A stretch of DNA of 64,000 bases from Certhia americana (Eukaryota; Chordata; Aves; Passeriformes; Certhiidae), in the NCBI GenBank assembly GCA_018697195.1, contig CM031879.1, forward strand, positions 27,352,839-27,416,838, read 5' to 3'. The stretch's first letter is position 1. Each line of letters begins with the position of its first letter. Below are positions 40,319 through 52,639 of this stretch, one piece after another. The notes beneath the pieces were generated by a model. The model made no database searches and was not told the origin of the DNA. It worked only from the letters and a program-made list of their open reading frames with translations. The position numbers and the translations under genes are program-made.

Positions 40319-40482
40319 CCTGTCAGCCTGATCTCAGTGCCAGGGAGATTGTGGAGCAGATCATCTTGAGTGCCATCATGTGTCACATACAGGATAACCA
40401 GGGGTTCAGGCCCAGCCAGCAGGGGCTTGGGAAAAGCAGATTCTGCTTGACCAGCCCTGAGATCTGTTTTTTGTCAATGTGA

Positions 40483-41613
40483 CCATTGACAAACATAACT
40501 TAACTTATTAATATTTTTATTTCGTATTTCTATAATCTTCACAGAAGCCCAGGTCCACAGTCTAAATCCCATATTATTTTACTATTTGGTTATTGTCTTT
40601 TGAAGATGCTTGGATAAGTAGGAAGGAGAGCTCATGTGGGATGATAGGCATACTTTGTTGTGTCGAAAGACTCAGTTAACAATTTTGAATTCTTTGCCTA
40701 ATATAATGTTAAAGAATGAAAGTGATGCTTCAGGCTTTGCTTATCTTTACCTGATTGACTGGTTATAAATTGATCTAATAAAAAAAAATGTACAGTAATT
40801 ATTGACACAATTCTGCACAATATTATCAGCAGAGTACAGCTGTCCTGGTTATGAGACTTGAAAACCTGTCACACAAGCACCAAAAACAGCCACCACACAC
40901 ACACACCCCTTGTCTGCTCAAATTTCATCCCTTGACACAGTATGTTTTGGGGTGAGGTTATCAGTAGAGTTTTTGGTGTCTTTAATAATCCGTGAGCTCA
41001 CGTTGCTCTTGTGTTTGATAAATGAATCTGTCAGCAAGGACTGGGTTGTTCCAAGCCTGAGACTGGTCAGGGGCACTGGCAGACCTGGACAGAGGAAAGT
41101 CTTCAGTCATGACACTGTGGTCTGAACCCACAGCTGTGGTTTCTGCAGCAGAGCACAAGTGGCAGCTTCCCTGTAGAGTCAGATACTCCAGAAAAATCCT
41201 CTCTGCATGCTAGAAGAAGGTCCTACAGCCCATGCAGTTTGCTTTCAGTGTGAATAGTTCAAAATATATTATTTGGGCCTTGACTTACTCTAACCCTGCT
41301 ATGAGGAGTCAGACAAGTCAGGATGCTGTCTCGTCTATCTAGCCCACTAGAAGAGTTGGGACTTTAATGAGACAAGTCAACCCCTTTCAGATTTCTGTTT
41401 CCTGTACCCACCCAAAGCTTTGTTTTCTAGAACTAACAGCCTTTGGGATAGGTTGTATAGTACATTTCCAGAATTGGCTCCCCATAACCACACAGCACAT
41501 TGGGGCCTTGTTTATTTCCACAAAATATTTTGGTTTTTATTTTTCCAAAGTGTTTCCTTTTTTTGACACTTAGTGATAATTCTGTAACACAAGATAGGTG
41601 TATGGAGGTGTGT
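40483..41613. other. non-coding stretch, nothing supported
   Basis: AT-rich, with a short CA run (40894-40907). No frame over 71 codons starts and ends here, and no repeat family is recognised. Confidence 0.55.
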
Positions 41614-41618
41614 AAGGC
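41614..41618. repeat. target-site duplication, left copy (AAGGC)
   Basis: Five bases directly before the LTR start at 41619. They are identical to 42532-42536. Confidence 0.8.
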
Positions 41619-42531
41619 TGTTGTGATTGCAGACAGGGGTGGAGCAGACACGCTCCAGGCTGTTGCTCTACACCACTCACATTATCACAGGGTAGCGTGG
41701 TGTCAGGACAAAAACCCAGGTGACCCCACCTGTAGTTGGGCACAATCCATTGGGAAGGTATCAACACCAACTCCTGAGGACTCAATCCCTCTGCCACCCT
41801 GCCTGTCCCACCTCCCATTTTTCTCTGGACTGTGGCTACAGGCCATGGTGCTGGACAGTGGCAAAAATGCAAATTGACCGTAGTGCTGAACTGGTAGTGC
41901 CAGCAGGGAGGCTGTGGCAGACAATGGAGTTCTGGTGGGGCCACCCCAACTCAGGAAAGGAGCCGAGCTGAACCCATCCAGCTGAGCAGAGCCAAAGGGA
42001 GCAGGGCAGAGCAGTAGGAAGACCCCGTGGGGAGACTCCACAGGACCAGTTCATTAGAAGTGAATCAGAGGCACCAGCAGAGCGGCTGAACGAGCACTGC
42101 TTGGACACCATAGATTCTGGGGAGCTGTCTGATCACAGTTTTTTGTTGTTTTCAGGCTGAGGGGGCAGGAAACGTTATTCACAGAAACTCCCCTGTTTCC
42201 CTGCTTTTGTTTCCCAGTGACCATGTGGGCAGCACATGGGAATGGTTGCCATATTGCCTTTGTCTGCAAATACGTGGACATGACCTGCAGGGAATGACTG
42301 CTCTCCTGGCCATGTTCCCAGTGGTGAACATCTTTTTGTGGTTAAAATTTTTTTTGGTATACTTTTGCTATTAATGCTGTTGTTATTGTGTGTGCTTTAC
42401 TCCACTGCTTTATGTTTTTAGTAAACTGTTATCTCAACCCATAATCTCTACGTTTTGTCCCTCCCTTACCAGAAGGAGAGAAGGAAGGCTAATTTTGAGT
42501 TTCATTTCCTGTTGCGGATAAAACCAGCACA
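41619..42531 (+). mobile_element. solo ERVL-type LTR, 913 bp
   Basis: The element begins TGTTGTGATTGC and ends AAAACCAGCACA (TG...CA), and it is flanked by a perfect 5-bp duplication AAGGC. Its last 200 bp (TTACTCCACTGCTTTATG, AGTAAACTGTTATCTCAACCC, TTTTGTCCCTCCC, GGCTAATTTTGAGTTTC) match the 3' end of an ERVL LTR family I recognise from bird genomes. The 5-bp duplication is what ERVL integrases make. No gag-pol sequence lies inside, so it is a solo LTR. Open frames of about 90-125 codons on both strands (41.5-42.1 kb) fall within it and reflect GC-richer LTR sequence rather than genes. Confidence 0.9.
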
Positions 42532-42536
42532 AAGGC
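42532..42536. repeat. target-site duplication, right copy (AAGGC)
   Basis: Five bases directly after the LTR end. They are identical to 41614-41618. Confidence 0.8.
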
Positions 42537-43535
42537 AGAAGATAGGTGTATAATTGTCAGTAGATACACTTGAGAACAAAATGTAATGGACAGCAAGAAA
42601 ACTGCTTTTTTTACCTCTGTGCTGTTTTTAAAAAATGTTGCTGGTTTTTTTTAGTATTTTAGTATTTTTGTTTTAAGTATGCATTGCATGAGGCCTTTCT
42701 TACCTCACCTAAGTAAATATACTTCCACAGCATATTTGGTTTATTATGTTTTACTGTCTTTTAGATTGGTTTTTTCCTGGATTGTGCTTATAGAAATACT
42801 TTGAGACCAAAGCTATACATCATGTGGTTCTGCATGTCTGCTGGAAGAAAATTATTTTCCTGGTCACTCTCTAAAGGAGGGGCATGTCTATTAAACTTCT
42901 CATCTTCTTTCATCAGGAAGATACTGTGTTGTTTTCCATGGCACTAACAAGCCTGCCTCCCACTGCTAACACTGATTTGTCTGGAAGAAAAGAGAGGGCA
43001 CTCCCTGTGGTAACCTGGTGTTAGACCCTCTGTTCAACAGCTGTGCTAAATGAACCTATACTTGATTACGTATTAGAACCCATCAATCTTGCACAGGGTT
43101 TCCAAACCCTCCACAGCCTCCTCAGCAGGCATAATGGCAATCACCGTGTTTAAAGGTCACGGGTAGGAGCTTAATTTAAAGCTCTTATAATAATGCAATT
43201 TAATTCTGGAAAATGCCACAGTATTGCTCTCTAAGGACTCCTGTCAGACAGAAGACACTTACTGCTTGTGCACAGCTTTGATTTATTTATTTTTTTAAAA
43301 ATCCTCCAAGTTATCTTTTAAATTTATTAATGTTTCCAGTTACTAGGTGGTAGGCGGACTTTCCTTGTGGCAGTAAATTCCAAATTATAAACATCAGTTT
43401 CATTTTAATTTCTACTTTGAAAGAAAAACATTGGGTTTTTTTAAGCTGTGTAGCTAAAAAATTAAAGCAGTTTGACTACCACAGGTTTTGTCTTGTTTAA
43501 AAAAAAAACTTTCCCATCAAATGAAGCATAAACTC
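42537..43535. other. spacer between two LTRs, nothing supported
   Basis: About 1 kb of AT-rich unique sequence. I see no retroviral pol, gag or primer-binding motif here, so the two LTRs are independent insertions and not the ends of one provirus. Confidence 0.6.
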
Positions 43536-44148
43536 TGTATTAGGTTTGCATGGACAGGTTTTGGGACAGAGGTGGCTTCTCTGAGAAGTTTCCAGTAGTT
43601 CCTGAAGAACTAAAGCCTATGGGAAGGACTTGTGTTGATGAAGTTCACGGAGGATTTTTTCCCATGGGAGGGACCCAAGCTGGAGCGGGGGAAAAGTGTG
43701 AGGAGTTCTCCCCCCATGAGGAAGGTACAACAGAGTCAGCATGTGATGAACTGACCACAGACCTCCTTCCCCATCTCCCTGAGCTCCTGGGGAAGAGAAG
43801 GGAGAGAATTTGGGAGTGAAGTTGAGCCTGGGAAGAAAGAAGGGATAAGGGGAAGGTGTTTTAAGACTTATTAACTTATATATATAATGATAATTATTAA
43901 GTATTTATTTCTCATTACCCTACTCTGATTTGATTGCTAATAAATTAAACTAATTTTCCCAAGTCAAACCTGTTTTTCCTGTGATGGTAACTGGCCAGCA
44001 ATGTCTCCCTATCATTATTTTGACATATGAGCCTTTTGTACCTATGAGCCTTTTGTTCTATTTTGTCTTCCCTGTCCTTCTGATCAGGGAAATGGTAGAG
44101 TGACTTTTTAGTGGGCACTTGCCTTCCAGTCATGGTCAACCCACTGCA
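43536..44148 (+). mobile_element. ERVL-type LTR, second family, internally shortened
   Basis: It starts TGTATTAGGTTTGCATGG and ends CATGGTCAACCCACTGCA, matching the two ends of an abundant songbird ERVL LTR. The middle has a CATGGGAGGGACCC/GCTGGAGCGGGGG stretch, then AGTGAAGTTGAGCC, GGTGTTTTAAGA and TTGCTAATAAATTAAACTAATTTT, the last holding an AATAAA poly(A) signal at about 43939. About 613 bp is present. I recall the family as longer with repeated GACCC-TGGAGCAG units, so part of the U3 side seems deleted. The flanks AACTC and AATGC do not make a clean duplication. The 89-codon frame at 43550-43819 lies inside and is incidental. Confidence 0.85.
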
Positions 44149-47100
44149 AATGCATAATGAATAGATTTGCAACATATGGTGTATTTTGATGGCAGTAGCC
44201 ACAGCTAAATGAAGCTGAAGAAGTAGTTTAGTCATGTAACCACCACATTTGATACACCTAGACTCTCTGGAACCACTGGCTTAAATCTCAGCAGGGTTGA
44301 CTCAGCCTTTCAGCTCTTGTAGGCAGACATCAAGTTTCATGCATCTACCATGCAGAGAGATGAGACTTTGTGAAACAAAGCCCTGGGTACTATGCACAAA
44401 TTTGCATTACTTGTTTTGTTCTTAGTGCCACTGATAATTATTTTTCTCCTTCTGGGTTTCTCCAGGCTGGTGGCTGCTGGGCTCTGATCTGCTCCTGGAT
44501 GGCAGGAGGTACCAGCCAGCTCAATTGTCCTGAGATACCTGCAAGACTGGAAACTCTGGACAGCAGAAAACAAATCTGGTCCTCGACCCAAACTTACCCT
44601 TCATAAGACCAATTTATTAACTGGGGCACAGTGCTGTGAGCTGGTGAGGCACTCCCAGAGCCAGGGGAGTGCGGGGCCAATGCCACAGAGGTGTCTCAGT
44701 TCGTCCACATAACCTCACAAACCTCTTGCCCACTCAGGAAGGTCTTCTTCTCCCACAGCAGTCACAGAGCTGGCTAAATGCATGTGAACAGAGCCGAAAG
44801 TACCACTGGAAAATGCTGAATGCAGCAAAGACCTTATGGTCAATCAGAGCTACTAGGCTTGCCTGTGAGATTCTAGCAGATACCTCTGTCCCATGTTACT
44901 ATTTACCTTAAAACAGAACAGCTGTCTGGAAGTGTTGGAAAGCTCACTGTACAACACTCAAAAATTTCTTTGATTGTTTAAGGAAAACTAGAGGGGTTTG
45001 GTGCATGCCAGTGGCATATTTTTCCACAAAGAGTTTACCTTCCCCACCTCTCTAATGCATGACATGGGAAAGGGAAGAAAAATACCAATGAATACTTCCA
45101 CAGATAATTAATCACAGCGAGGAGCATAAATTTACTGAATTTCTGACAAGATTGTTTCAAGTCTGATGCCATTATATCTATTTTCATTGCATTAATATAC
45201 ACTGGAGCAAGAGCCAAGTGGCTTTTCATGGGCCTTCAGAAACCTGCCCACTGCATCAGAGCAAAGTGGCCAGTTCCAGCACAGCATGGAGGAGGAACAA
45301 AGTAAGCAGCTCTAAGTAAGTGCAGAACTGCTGGTCCACCCCCACAGCTTTAGCAGACAGTGCTACTTGAAAGTAGATCACTGCATAAAATTCAGAGTAA
45401 CTGAATTGCTCTGGAGGCCCTCGCAGAGCTGTGGTGCACCTGATTCAGTGTCTACCCTGGCTCTTCATTGTCCTCTTGTTTCCTATAGTGTTGTCCTATT
45501 AGCTTAAAACTAGTGTAGCTGGACAAGAGTCAGATCTCATTTTATGCTCATCAAAGAACAAGTACTTTTAAAGATATTCCTATTTTACTGTGACAGAATC
45601 TACATGGAAATTTCAACCATTCCTTTTCTTCATACAGTATTTAGAGCTTGACCCTAAGTCTAGAGAAACCTGTGTGTCTTCGCTTTGGCTCCATGGGCTT
45701 TGGATCACACCCTTAAAGTGCAGAGAAGTGCACAAATAATGACAGAGAGCCAAGCACATCAAAAACTATCTTTCAAGTAAATACATATTCCCATTTAAAT
45801 CCCTGAACTCAAATTACAGGGTTTTTAAAGACCAATTTTATTATAAGCCAGGAACAAAGTATTTATATTAGCTACACAGAAATGAAAAGGGGAGCTAACA
45901 GAAGAAAGCTACACTATTCATCTGCTATTTAAAATAAAAATTACTGTTATTTTAAAAACTAATATCTGCATTAAATGCTTCATTTGATTATATAAAAGCA
46001 AAAATACGTCTTTCAGCAATAAAAAGTAATCTTTAAATAAAAGATGTGATAATAATAACACAAAAAATAAGAAGGAAATGGAGATCTCTGGATGTACTCT
46101 GCTGAGAAGGAGTGGTACAGAGAATAGGAAATCACTTGGTTCTCTCTGATTATAGCTCTTTGTATGAAAATACTCAAGGCTGAAATTAGTGTGATCCACA
46201 AGAGCAGGTGTTTAGAATTTTAATCTAAGATATAATTAGAGTCTATAAAAAACACTATGTGATGCAGTAATTGAAAGAACTAATTATGGGATGCTTTATT
46301 TTAAAAAATATTTAAAAATAGATCTAGAAGTCATAAACCCCCCATATTCCACAAATCTGTTTTGACTACATATAAAGCTGTAATCCATTATGTCTTTGAT
46401 TTGAGAGACTTAAACAGTTCACTTGTATCTTTAAAACTGATATGTAATTATCAAATTCTTTATCTCACGTTTCTTGTTTTTATATAAACATTGTTGAAAT
46501 CTGTGATACTTGTACAATCACTCTGTGGGAATAAATGTCAGGGTCAAGGATTGGTTTAAATTCCACCTGGATTAAAGAACTATGTACAGATTGAGCTCAA
46601 AGTTTTGTTTTTGCTGTTGCTTACTGTTTGCAAACAATATTTCTTTGGACTTTGAGTATCCAATCTCCCATTCAAGTGTTTATAGCGAGATGATGCCAAA
46701 TTCAGCAGCTCCTCCTGTTCGTAAAGAAGACCAGTACAGAGTCTTACAGCTTTGACTGTCACTGTTTTTCTAGTCAAAGTTGATAACCAAAGGAACTGGT
46801 GCTGGTTAAAAAGTCATTTGATGGCTCCCATCTTCTTAGCTGATATGTCTGATTTTGAGATAAAATGGCAATGCAATCAAGCAAAACAGGAACGAATCAA
46901 TTAGATAGTGATCATGGTGAAGTGACTATTTAACTTTTTAGTGCGCAAACTGAGACAAGCTTAAAGAATTTGCACAGAATTTGATGATGCTAGGCCTCCA
47001 AATTTCTGTAAGCTGCTGCAGTGCAATTAAGTCAGCTGAAATGAAGCACCTGGAAGGACCAGTTGCTAAAAAGTGCCAGGTGATGTAACTGTGATGCACT

Positions 47101-49713
47101 GTTCTCTCTCTACCCTGGAAACCCAATAAAGTTAATGTGGAGTATAGCTCCAGTAGGCACAGTGTCCATTGGTTCTGCATGCCATACCACTCTTGTATTG
47201 ATGATGCTTTCACCTGTGGAAGATGCATAAACGAGATTGAGGCCCCTGTTCAACTAGTTCATATCTGATAATATATCTCTATTATTAAAATATTATTAGT
47301 ATCATAAATATTAACAAACCAAAAGACCTCAGAAAGTCTGTCTTTTCTGTAGTCATATTTGTTAAATTCAGATATTAGCAACAGAGTTTGCAATACATTA
47401 AATAGTTATCTCCCAGACAGTCTGAATGCCAAAGAAATGTGTATTTTATTAGTGCAGTGAAATGTTTCACTTCACCTGCAATTCAGGCGAGACCTTGCCT
47501 TCAGGTCTTCAGGACTGAGATAATGCCAGTATTCCTTAGATCCATTGCCAGTATGTCTCATGGTGGAGTGGGGTCGGAGGGCCCATGGGCCTGGTGATTA
47601 ATGCAATGTCAATCCTGCCACCAGGTCTCTGCCAGCAACCTTACAATGAAACCAGACAGCTCAATCTCTGCGAGACTTTTCCTCCACTGAAGCACGCCGG
47701 AAGGGAAAAACCTCTCACTCCAAAAGCATTTTGAAGCGTTTTGAATTCAAAGTGCAGATGTTGTTTATATGTTGTGTTACAGGGAAAATATTTCTTTTTT
47801 CAAGTTTTTCTAAACTTATTATTGAGGAGGAAAAAAGAGCCTGGGCAAGGTTCAAGTTTTCTAAGTGCCAAATTCTTCAAACTTTGTAATTTAAATCATC
47901 AACCCATGTAAGTATTGGAAAGCTGGATGCTTTGTATCCTTTTTATCTCCTGTTCTACCTGTCAGGCACAAAGATTTCTGGGTGCCAGGGAAAGAAAGTG
48001 CTGCTTCTCAGTATGGCATTTCAGAGAGAGAGAGGCAAAGAGGGATGTTTTTATTAGGCTCCCACTCTCTCTGTTTTTCTCCCAGCATTTTCATTTTTGA
48101 GCTTCAAGCAAAGCTCATAATAGGAATGCTTTCTATTTTTAGTCTTGAAGTCTTGTTTCTGCTATCACCGCTAGTAGTTACCCATGAGAAATGCGTTAAA
48201 TGAAATCTCGGTTACTTCAGTAGACTTCTTAATCTGATTAATTGCTGAGTGAAGTAGATTTCACTTTAGATACATATGTGTGTCTACACTCCAGAGAATT
48301 TTCTTCTGCTTCCATAGTACCCTGTAAATACTAGTCACTGACTCTGACTCAAACTCAAGGCATCTGCTGTAATTGTAAGTGTCCAGACCTCCATTTTCAT
48401 ATTTTGAAGTTTAACAGGGCAATACAAAAAAAAAAAAAAGTGTTTCAATATTGATATAAAATTGTATCTAGTCAATTGGAATGGCCTGTTGAAACTTAAT
48501 TTTCAAAAGATAAGTGCTATTGAGCACAAAATAAAAAATGAAAGCCTGCTACAGTTTTCAATTCCATGGAGACTACTACCTTCTGCACAGAAGCCATGCT
48601 TCAGAAAAACAACTCCGAACAGACAGGGCTTAACAAATGAGTTTTCAGTCTTGTTTAAGAAGCATGGTTCCATGAAGAGCTCTGTCCCTTTACATTACCC
48701 CAGCCCTGATCTCAGCAGTAAATTTCTGATTTCCTCAGAGTCTTTTCTAATGCTTGTAAAATAATAGCTGAGAGATTCACGAGCAAGCCTTAATCCTTGC
48801 TTGTGAATTGTGTTAGTGTTATTTGCTCCATTTTATGGATGCAGTGTTTACGTGCAATATTTTCAAAAGTCCCAAATAATTTTGGGTGCTGAGCAGAAAA
48901 TCTCTGATTTTTTTAAGCCCGTCTGTTTAAGGCAGATCTCCTAGTGACTGCAGTGGCAGCTGAAGTCTGAGAATAGTTCTGGTTAAAAGGCACCATCTGA
49001 TCCACCCCCCTGCTTAAAGCAGGGCCAATTTTGAAGTTATATCCAACTTTGAAATCAGATCAGGTCTTTCAGGGTCATATCTAGTCAAATCTGGGGTATT
49101 CCAGATGGAGATTTCCACATGAATACTTAATACTTCTGCAAATCAGGACCGGGAAACACAAACCCAAAGCACCCAGAAAAAGTCATTCTACAAGTTGCTG
49201 TCAAAGAGGAAGCATGGATGACACTGAAGGAACAATCTTCCTTGTCTTTCTGAGAGCTGAAAATCACATCTTGTGCTGCTGGTAGGTGTTGTGTGGGGAA
49301 GTACACTTTTGGCTCATTTCTTGAGGCATCATCGTTAACATTGCGTCAGCTCAGTTTCTCATAACCAGAAGACTGCACAGATCTGCTTTTAGTCCTGTGC
49401 CCTGAAGGAAATGAGTCTCTGTTGACACTTCAGGGCTTTTAGCAAGTCCTTTGTGTCTTTGAACACTTGTAGACTGTACAGCCTTGTACTTACCCCTTGT
49501 AATGGGGAATATGAGCTGTCTGTGGGTGATCAAGGACAGCTGAACTGCTGCCATCATCCTAGTGTGAGCCTTCCTTGCTGCAGGAGCAATTTGAGAGAAT
49601 TTTCCCACATTTTGAGAGAGATGCTGTTGCAGAATATTTTAAGAGTTACCATGACCTTTAAAAAAGTTATGACCATGTACACATAGGTTCCCTACATTTC
49701 TTCATGTTTGTAG
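44149..49713. other. non-coding stretch, nothing supported
   Basis: Mostly AT-rich, with an A-run at 48426-48439. Open frames reach 100 codons and none is recognised. No repeat family is seen. Confidence 0.5.
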
Positions 49714-49758
49714 GTTCTGGTTGGCCTGGAGGAAGAGATGAGAGAGCTGGAGAAGAAG
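49714..49758 (+). other. candidate 45-nt in-frame exon
   Basis: A pyrimidine-rich stretch ending GTTTGTAG (to 49713) is followed by 45 bases open in one frame (VLVGLEEEMRELEKK) and then by a good donor, AAG/GTAAAG, at 49759. The length is a multiple of three, so inclusion would keep a frame. The peptide has leucine/glutamate/lysine spacing typical of a coiled coil, with no stop and strong acidic-basic alternation. I do not recognise the gene, and no neighbouring exon is visible. It could be a real microexon of a large-intron gene, or chance. Confidence 0.25.
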
Positions 49759-52639
49759 GTAAAGGGAACAAAGACTGTGATGAGCTAACTCACAAGTGTC
49801 TGTGTTTTTTCAAAGACTGATTAACTGAAATGTATGCAATATTTTAGGTGATTTGCCCCTTTTCTTTTTCTGTGGTAAATACCTAGAAAAGAAACTGTGC
49901 CAGTCATGGCTGAAGCTGCAAGAGCTATGAGGCATGTTCTTAGACTGATTTCTCAGGGACTGTCTGCCGTGAGAGCAGGTGTGGTTGCATTTCACCACAG
50001 AATGCTTGGGTATGAGGCTGCAAAGTGGAACTGTACGCTCCAGTGAGGGGGCTTTGAGTGCACAGCCTCTCATGGTGACGCTTCCCCAGACACAGGACAG
50101 TGCTGTAGCTTCTCTTTTATGGTGCCCCAAGTTGGGTGACACAGGCTTTTCCAAGGCAAACAGGAGGCCAGGTGTGGTGGCTAAGGTCCCAGCAGGAGGT
50201 TACTCATCAAGATTACTGTGTTCAAGCAGGGAAATCCAGCAGATCTGACACATCAGTGGAAAGCTGTCAGGGCCACCTGTACACCCTCCCATGGCAAAAG
50301 ATTCCAGCTCTGGGGACCTCCTAGAGTGCTTTGCAGAAAGGAGGGTGTAGGAGCCTTGGCTGTGCTGAGCTGTGCTGTGGTGTGGCTGTGGTGGCTCCTT
50401 GAGTGCCAGGTGTGTGAGAGGGTGCCAGCCAGGGCAGAACTGCATTGGCAACAGTCACACCCTCAGCACTGGAGGCACCACACAGCAGCCTGTGGATGCT
50501 TCTGCACTACCATGGGGATGGATTTCCACTCTTAAATCCAGTGGGGCTCTATGGTACACAAGGAATGGAAAATACCAACATTAGTTGTCCTAGGGATAAT
50601 CTAATCAAAGAGCGGCAAAGAATGAAAGGTCAGATGCCATTGATTCATAGAAGATCCAAAGGTGATAAATATAAAGTAACTGCTTGGCAAAATTTTGGGT
50701 TTCATCTTATTTTTAAGATACCATTAAAAAAAAAAAAAAAAACCAAACCTTGAGCTTTCTGTTTGGAGAAAAGCAGACCTAACACAGAAGGGTGTGCTAC
50801 AGGCAGTGGTCCAAGAGCACACAAGAGATTTGTAAAAGTAATACTTCAGCAAGCTTGGTCCAAAAGCATGTTCCAGCAAATGATTGCACTGAAATTAATC
50901 ACAAAGGAAAGCTACAGGAGCCAGCTAGCACTTTAACATAAACTGGCATTACTTTTTTGGAATGACTGGAGCTCTGCTGATTTATACCAGCTGATGATCT
51001 GGTCCACAAACATGCTCTTATTCCAACTTTAATTATTTCCCAGAGTGTAAGGGTGTCTATGTCTATCTCTGTTCATTTAAGATTTCCAGATGCTAGTCTG
51101 GAAGTGTGCTTACAGCATGCATTAAATTGGTCAGCTTGGATGGAGTACAGGCTTCCTGACATCCTCATTGGATACTTTTATTTCAACATACAAAATGAGT
51201 TGGTTGATTATGAAAATATCTTCCTTTTTTTTTTTTTTTTTGGATATTGAAATTCTCAGTGAGCATGAATGAAAAGGGCCTGTTCCCACAATCCACAAGG
51301 GCAGACTATGTTAATGGTAGTTACATGTGTATGTCAAATGTATTTGTACATGAAGGTAGCTCCTTATATGTAGATTTGCAGTCCTAGGGAAAAAACAGCT
51401 CCCTGTTTATGAGCTACCAAAACCTTTGATTTCAAACAATTTAAAGTGGCATTTCTCAAGTCCTGTCTTTATGAATACGCCCTCTGAGTCTTTTTCACTG
51501 CACCTGTACAAACAGCAACAAAGAGAAAACATGTGAGTGTGAAAAGGGCCTTGAGCTTCTCCCACCTACTTAATGAAACTTCCTTGCTTCTTTTGCAAGC
51601 AAATGAAAGACAATAAATTATGTGAGATGCTTTTTCAATGGCAGCAGGAGTGATAGGAGTGTCCTTATTTGATGCTGTAGGGGATAAGGCTTATTAATGG
51701 TGCCATAAAAAGTCTGTCTGTGTTGTGAAAGCTTGCAGAGAATGAGGCAGCTCAGCCAGCTTTTTAAACCAGTGTGCTATGCTTGTCATGTGTCTGATCT
51801 GTTTGTCATGAAAAAGAGTATGCTTAAATTTTTGCAGTTCAACTAGTTTCATCAGAGCAGCATAAATTTATACCAACTTAAATTCTTGATAGAAATCTCT
51901 GTATTTCTACTCCAGTTAGAAGGATTATCAGAAATTTGGCTTATGACTTTAATATTTGAGATAACTGTCCATCTTTTAAGCAAGTAAACTTTAAACCAGA
52001 TACAGATCATTCAATTAGGTGCAGTTTGGATTACACCTTTGGACGCTGGAAAAGAACTGTCTGTACCAGATCTAGAAAACTTGACTAATTAAACCAGGTA
52101 AAACCAGGTAGTTCTAGTTGAAAATGAAACTACCAGTTTCAGTTTCAAACATGCAGTTCACTGAACTGGGAAACCCGTGAACTTGAGTGTAATAGGGAGC
52201 TGGAATTTCTGAATGACAAAGGTGCAGCTTTTCTCTGGGGCCTCAACTGAAATCAAGGGAAGGGATCTAGACTTAGCTGGATGATTACCCAGCTCAGAAA
52301 TAACCTATTCAGAACAAGCAGACATCCTATGTAGTATGGAAAAAGAGAGTAATATTCAGCTAACAGGATTAAGTCTTAGAGGTCAGGAGGTATATGGATA
52401 ATATAAGAATTGCCAAAAGACAAACTTGGTTGAATTTTTCAAACACAGCTAAATCAAATGGATATTTTTTTAGCCACACAAACAAAAAGATGATTTATAA
52501 GCACTGCTCAGCTAAGATGGTGAAGTTGAGGATAATACAGATATGGCCCCAAGATGAATATTTTGGCTCAGATTTCAACAGAGATGATGATGTTAAACAA
52601 GGCTGTGTTGCTAATGGGAATATGTGAATGGAAATGGAA
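49759..52639. other. non-coding stretch, nothing supported
   Basis: Includes a GC-richer patch at about 50.0-50.5 kb with overlapping open frames on both strands (up to 114 codons), an A-run of 17 (50726-50742) and a T-run of 17 (51225-51241). No recognised family. The last part (from about 52.4 kb) may belong to the old CR1 that follows. Confidence 0.5.

Larger units (their letters stand above)
39345..40482 (+). mobile_element. CR1 LINE ORF2 fragment, split by a younger CR1
   Basis: The two flanks encode consecutive parts of a CR1 polyprotein. The left part (39345-39752) carries the linker (residues like KGKTGRAKAWLELNL near 39457-39495) and, after a small gap, the RT start (HKSMGLDWMHPRLL...LANVMPIYRKGQKEDPGNYR). 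The right part (from 40313) resumes with PVSLISVPGKIVEQI and runs to a degraded KSRFCLTS near 40450. Between them lies an inserted CR1 tail. The host copy has lost the linker-RT junction and is truncated at both ends. It is non-functional. Outer limits are approximate. Confidence 0.88.

Noticed and set aside
41500..42111. Several open frames of 83-125 codons on both strands.
   Set aside because: Most of this span is the solo LTR at 41619-42531, and the frames conflict with one another.
41619..44148. The two plus-strand LTRs taken as the ends of one provirus.
   Set aside because: Their sequences belong to different families, the first has its own exact duplication, and no gag-pol text lies between them.
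50167..50200. GGCCAGGTGTGGTGGCT resembles the start of a primate Alu.
   Set aside because: The resemblance stops after about 17 bases, and the window is avian, which lacks Alu.
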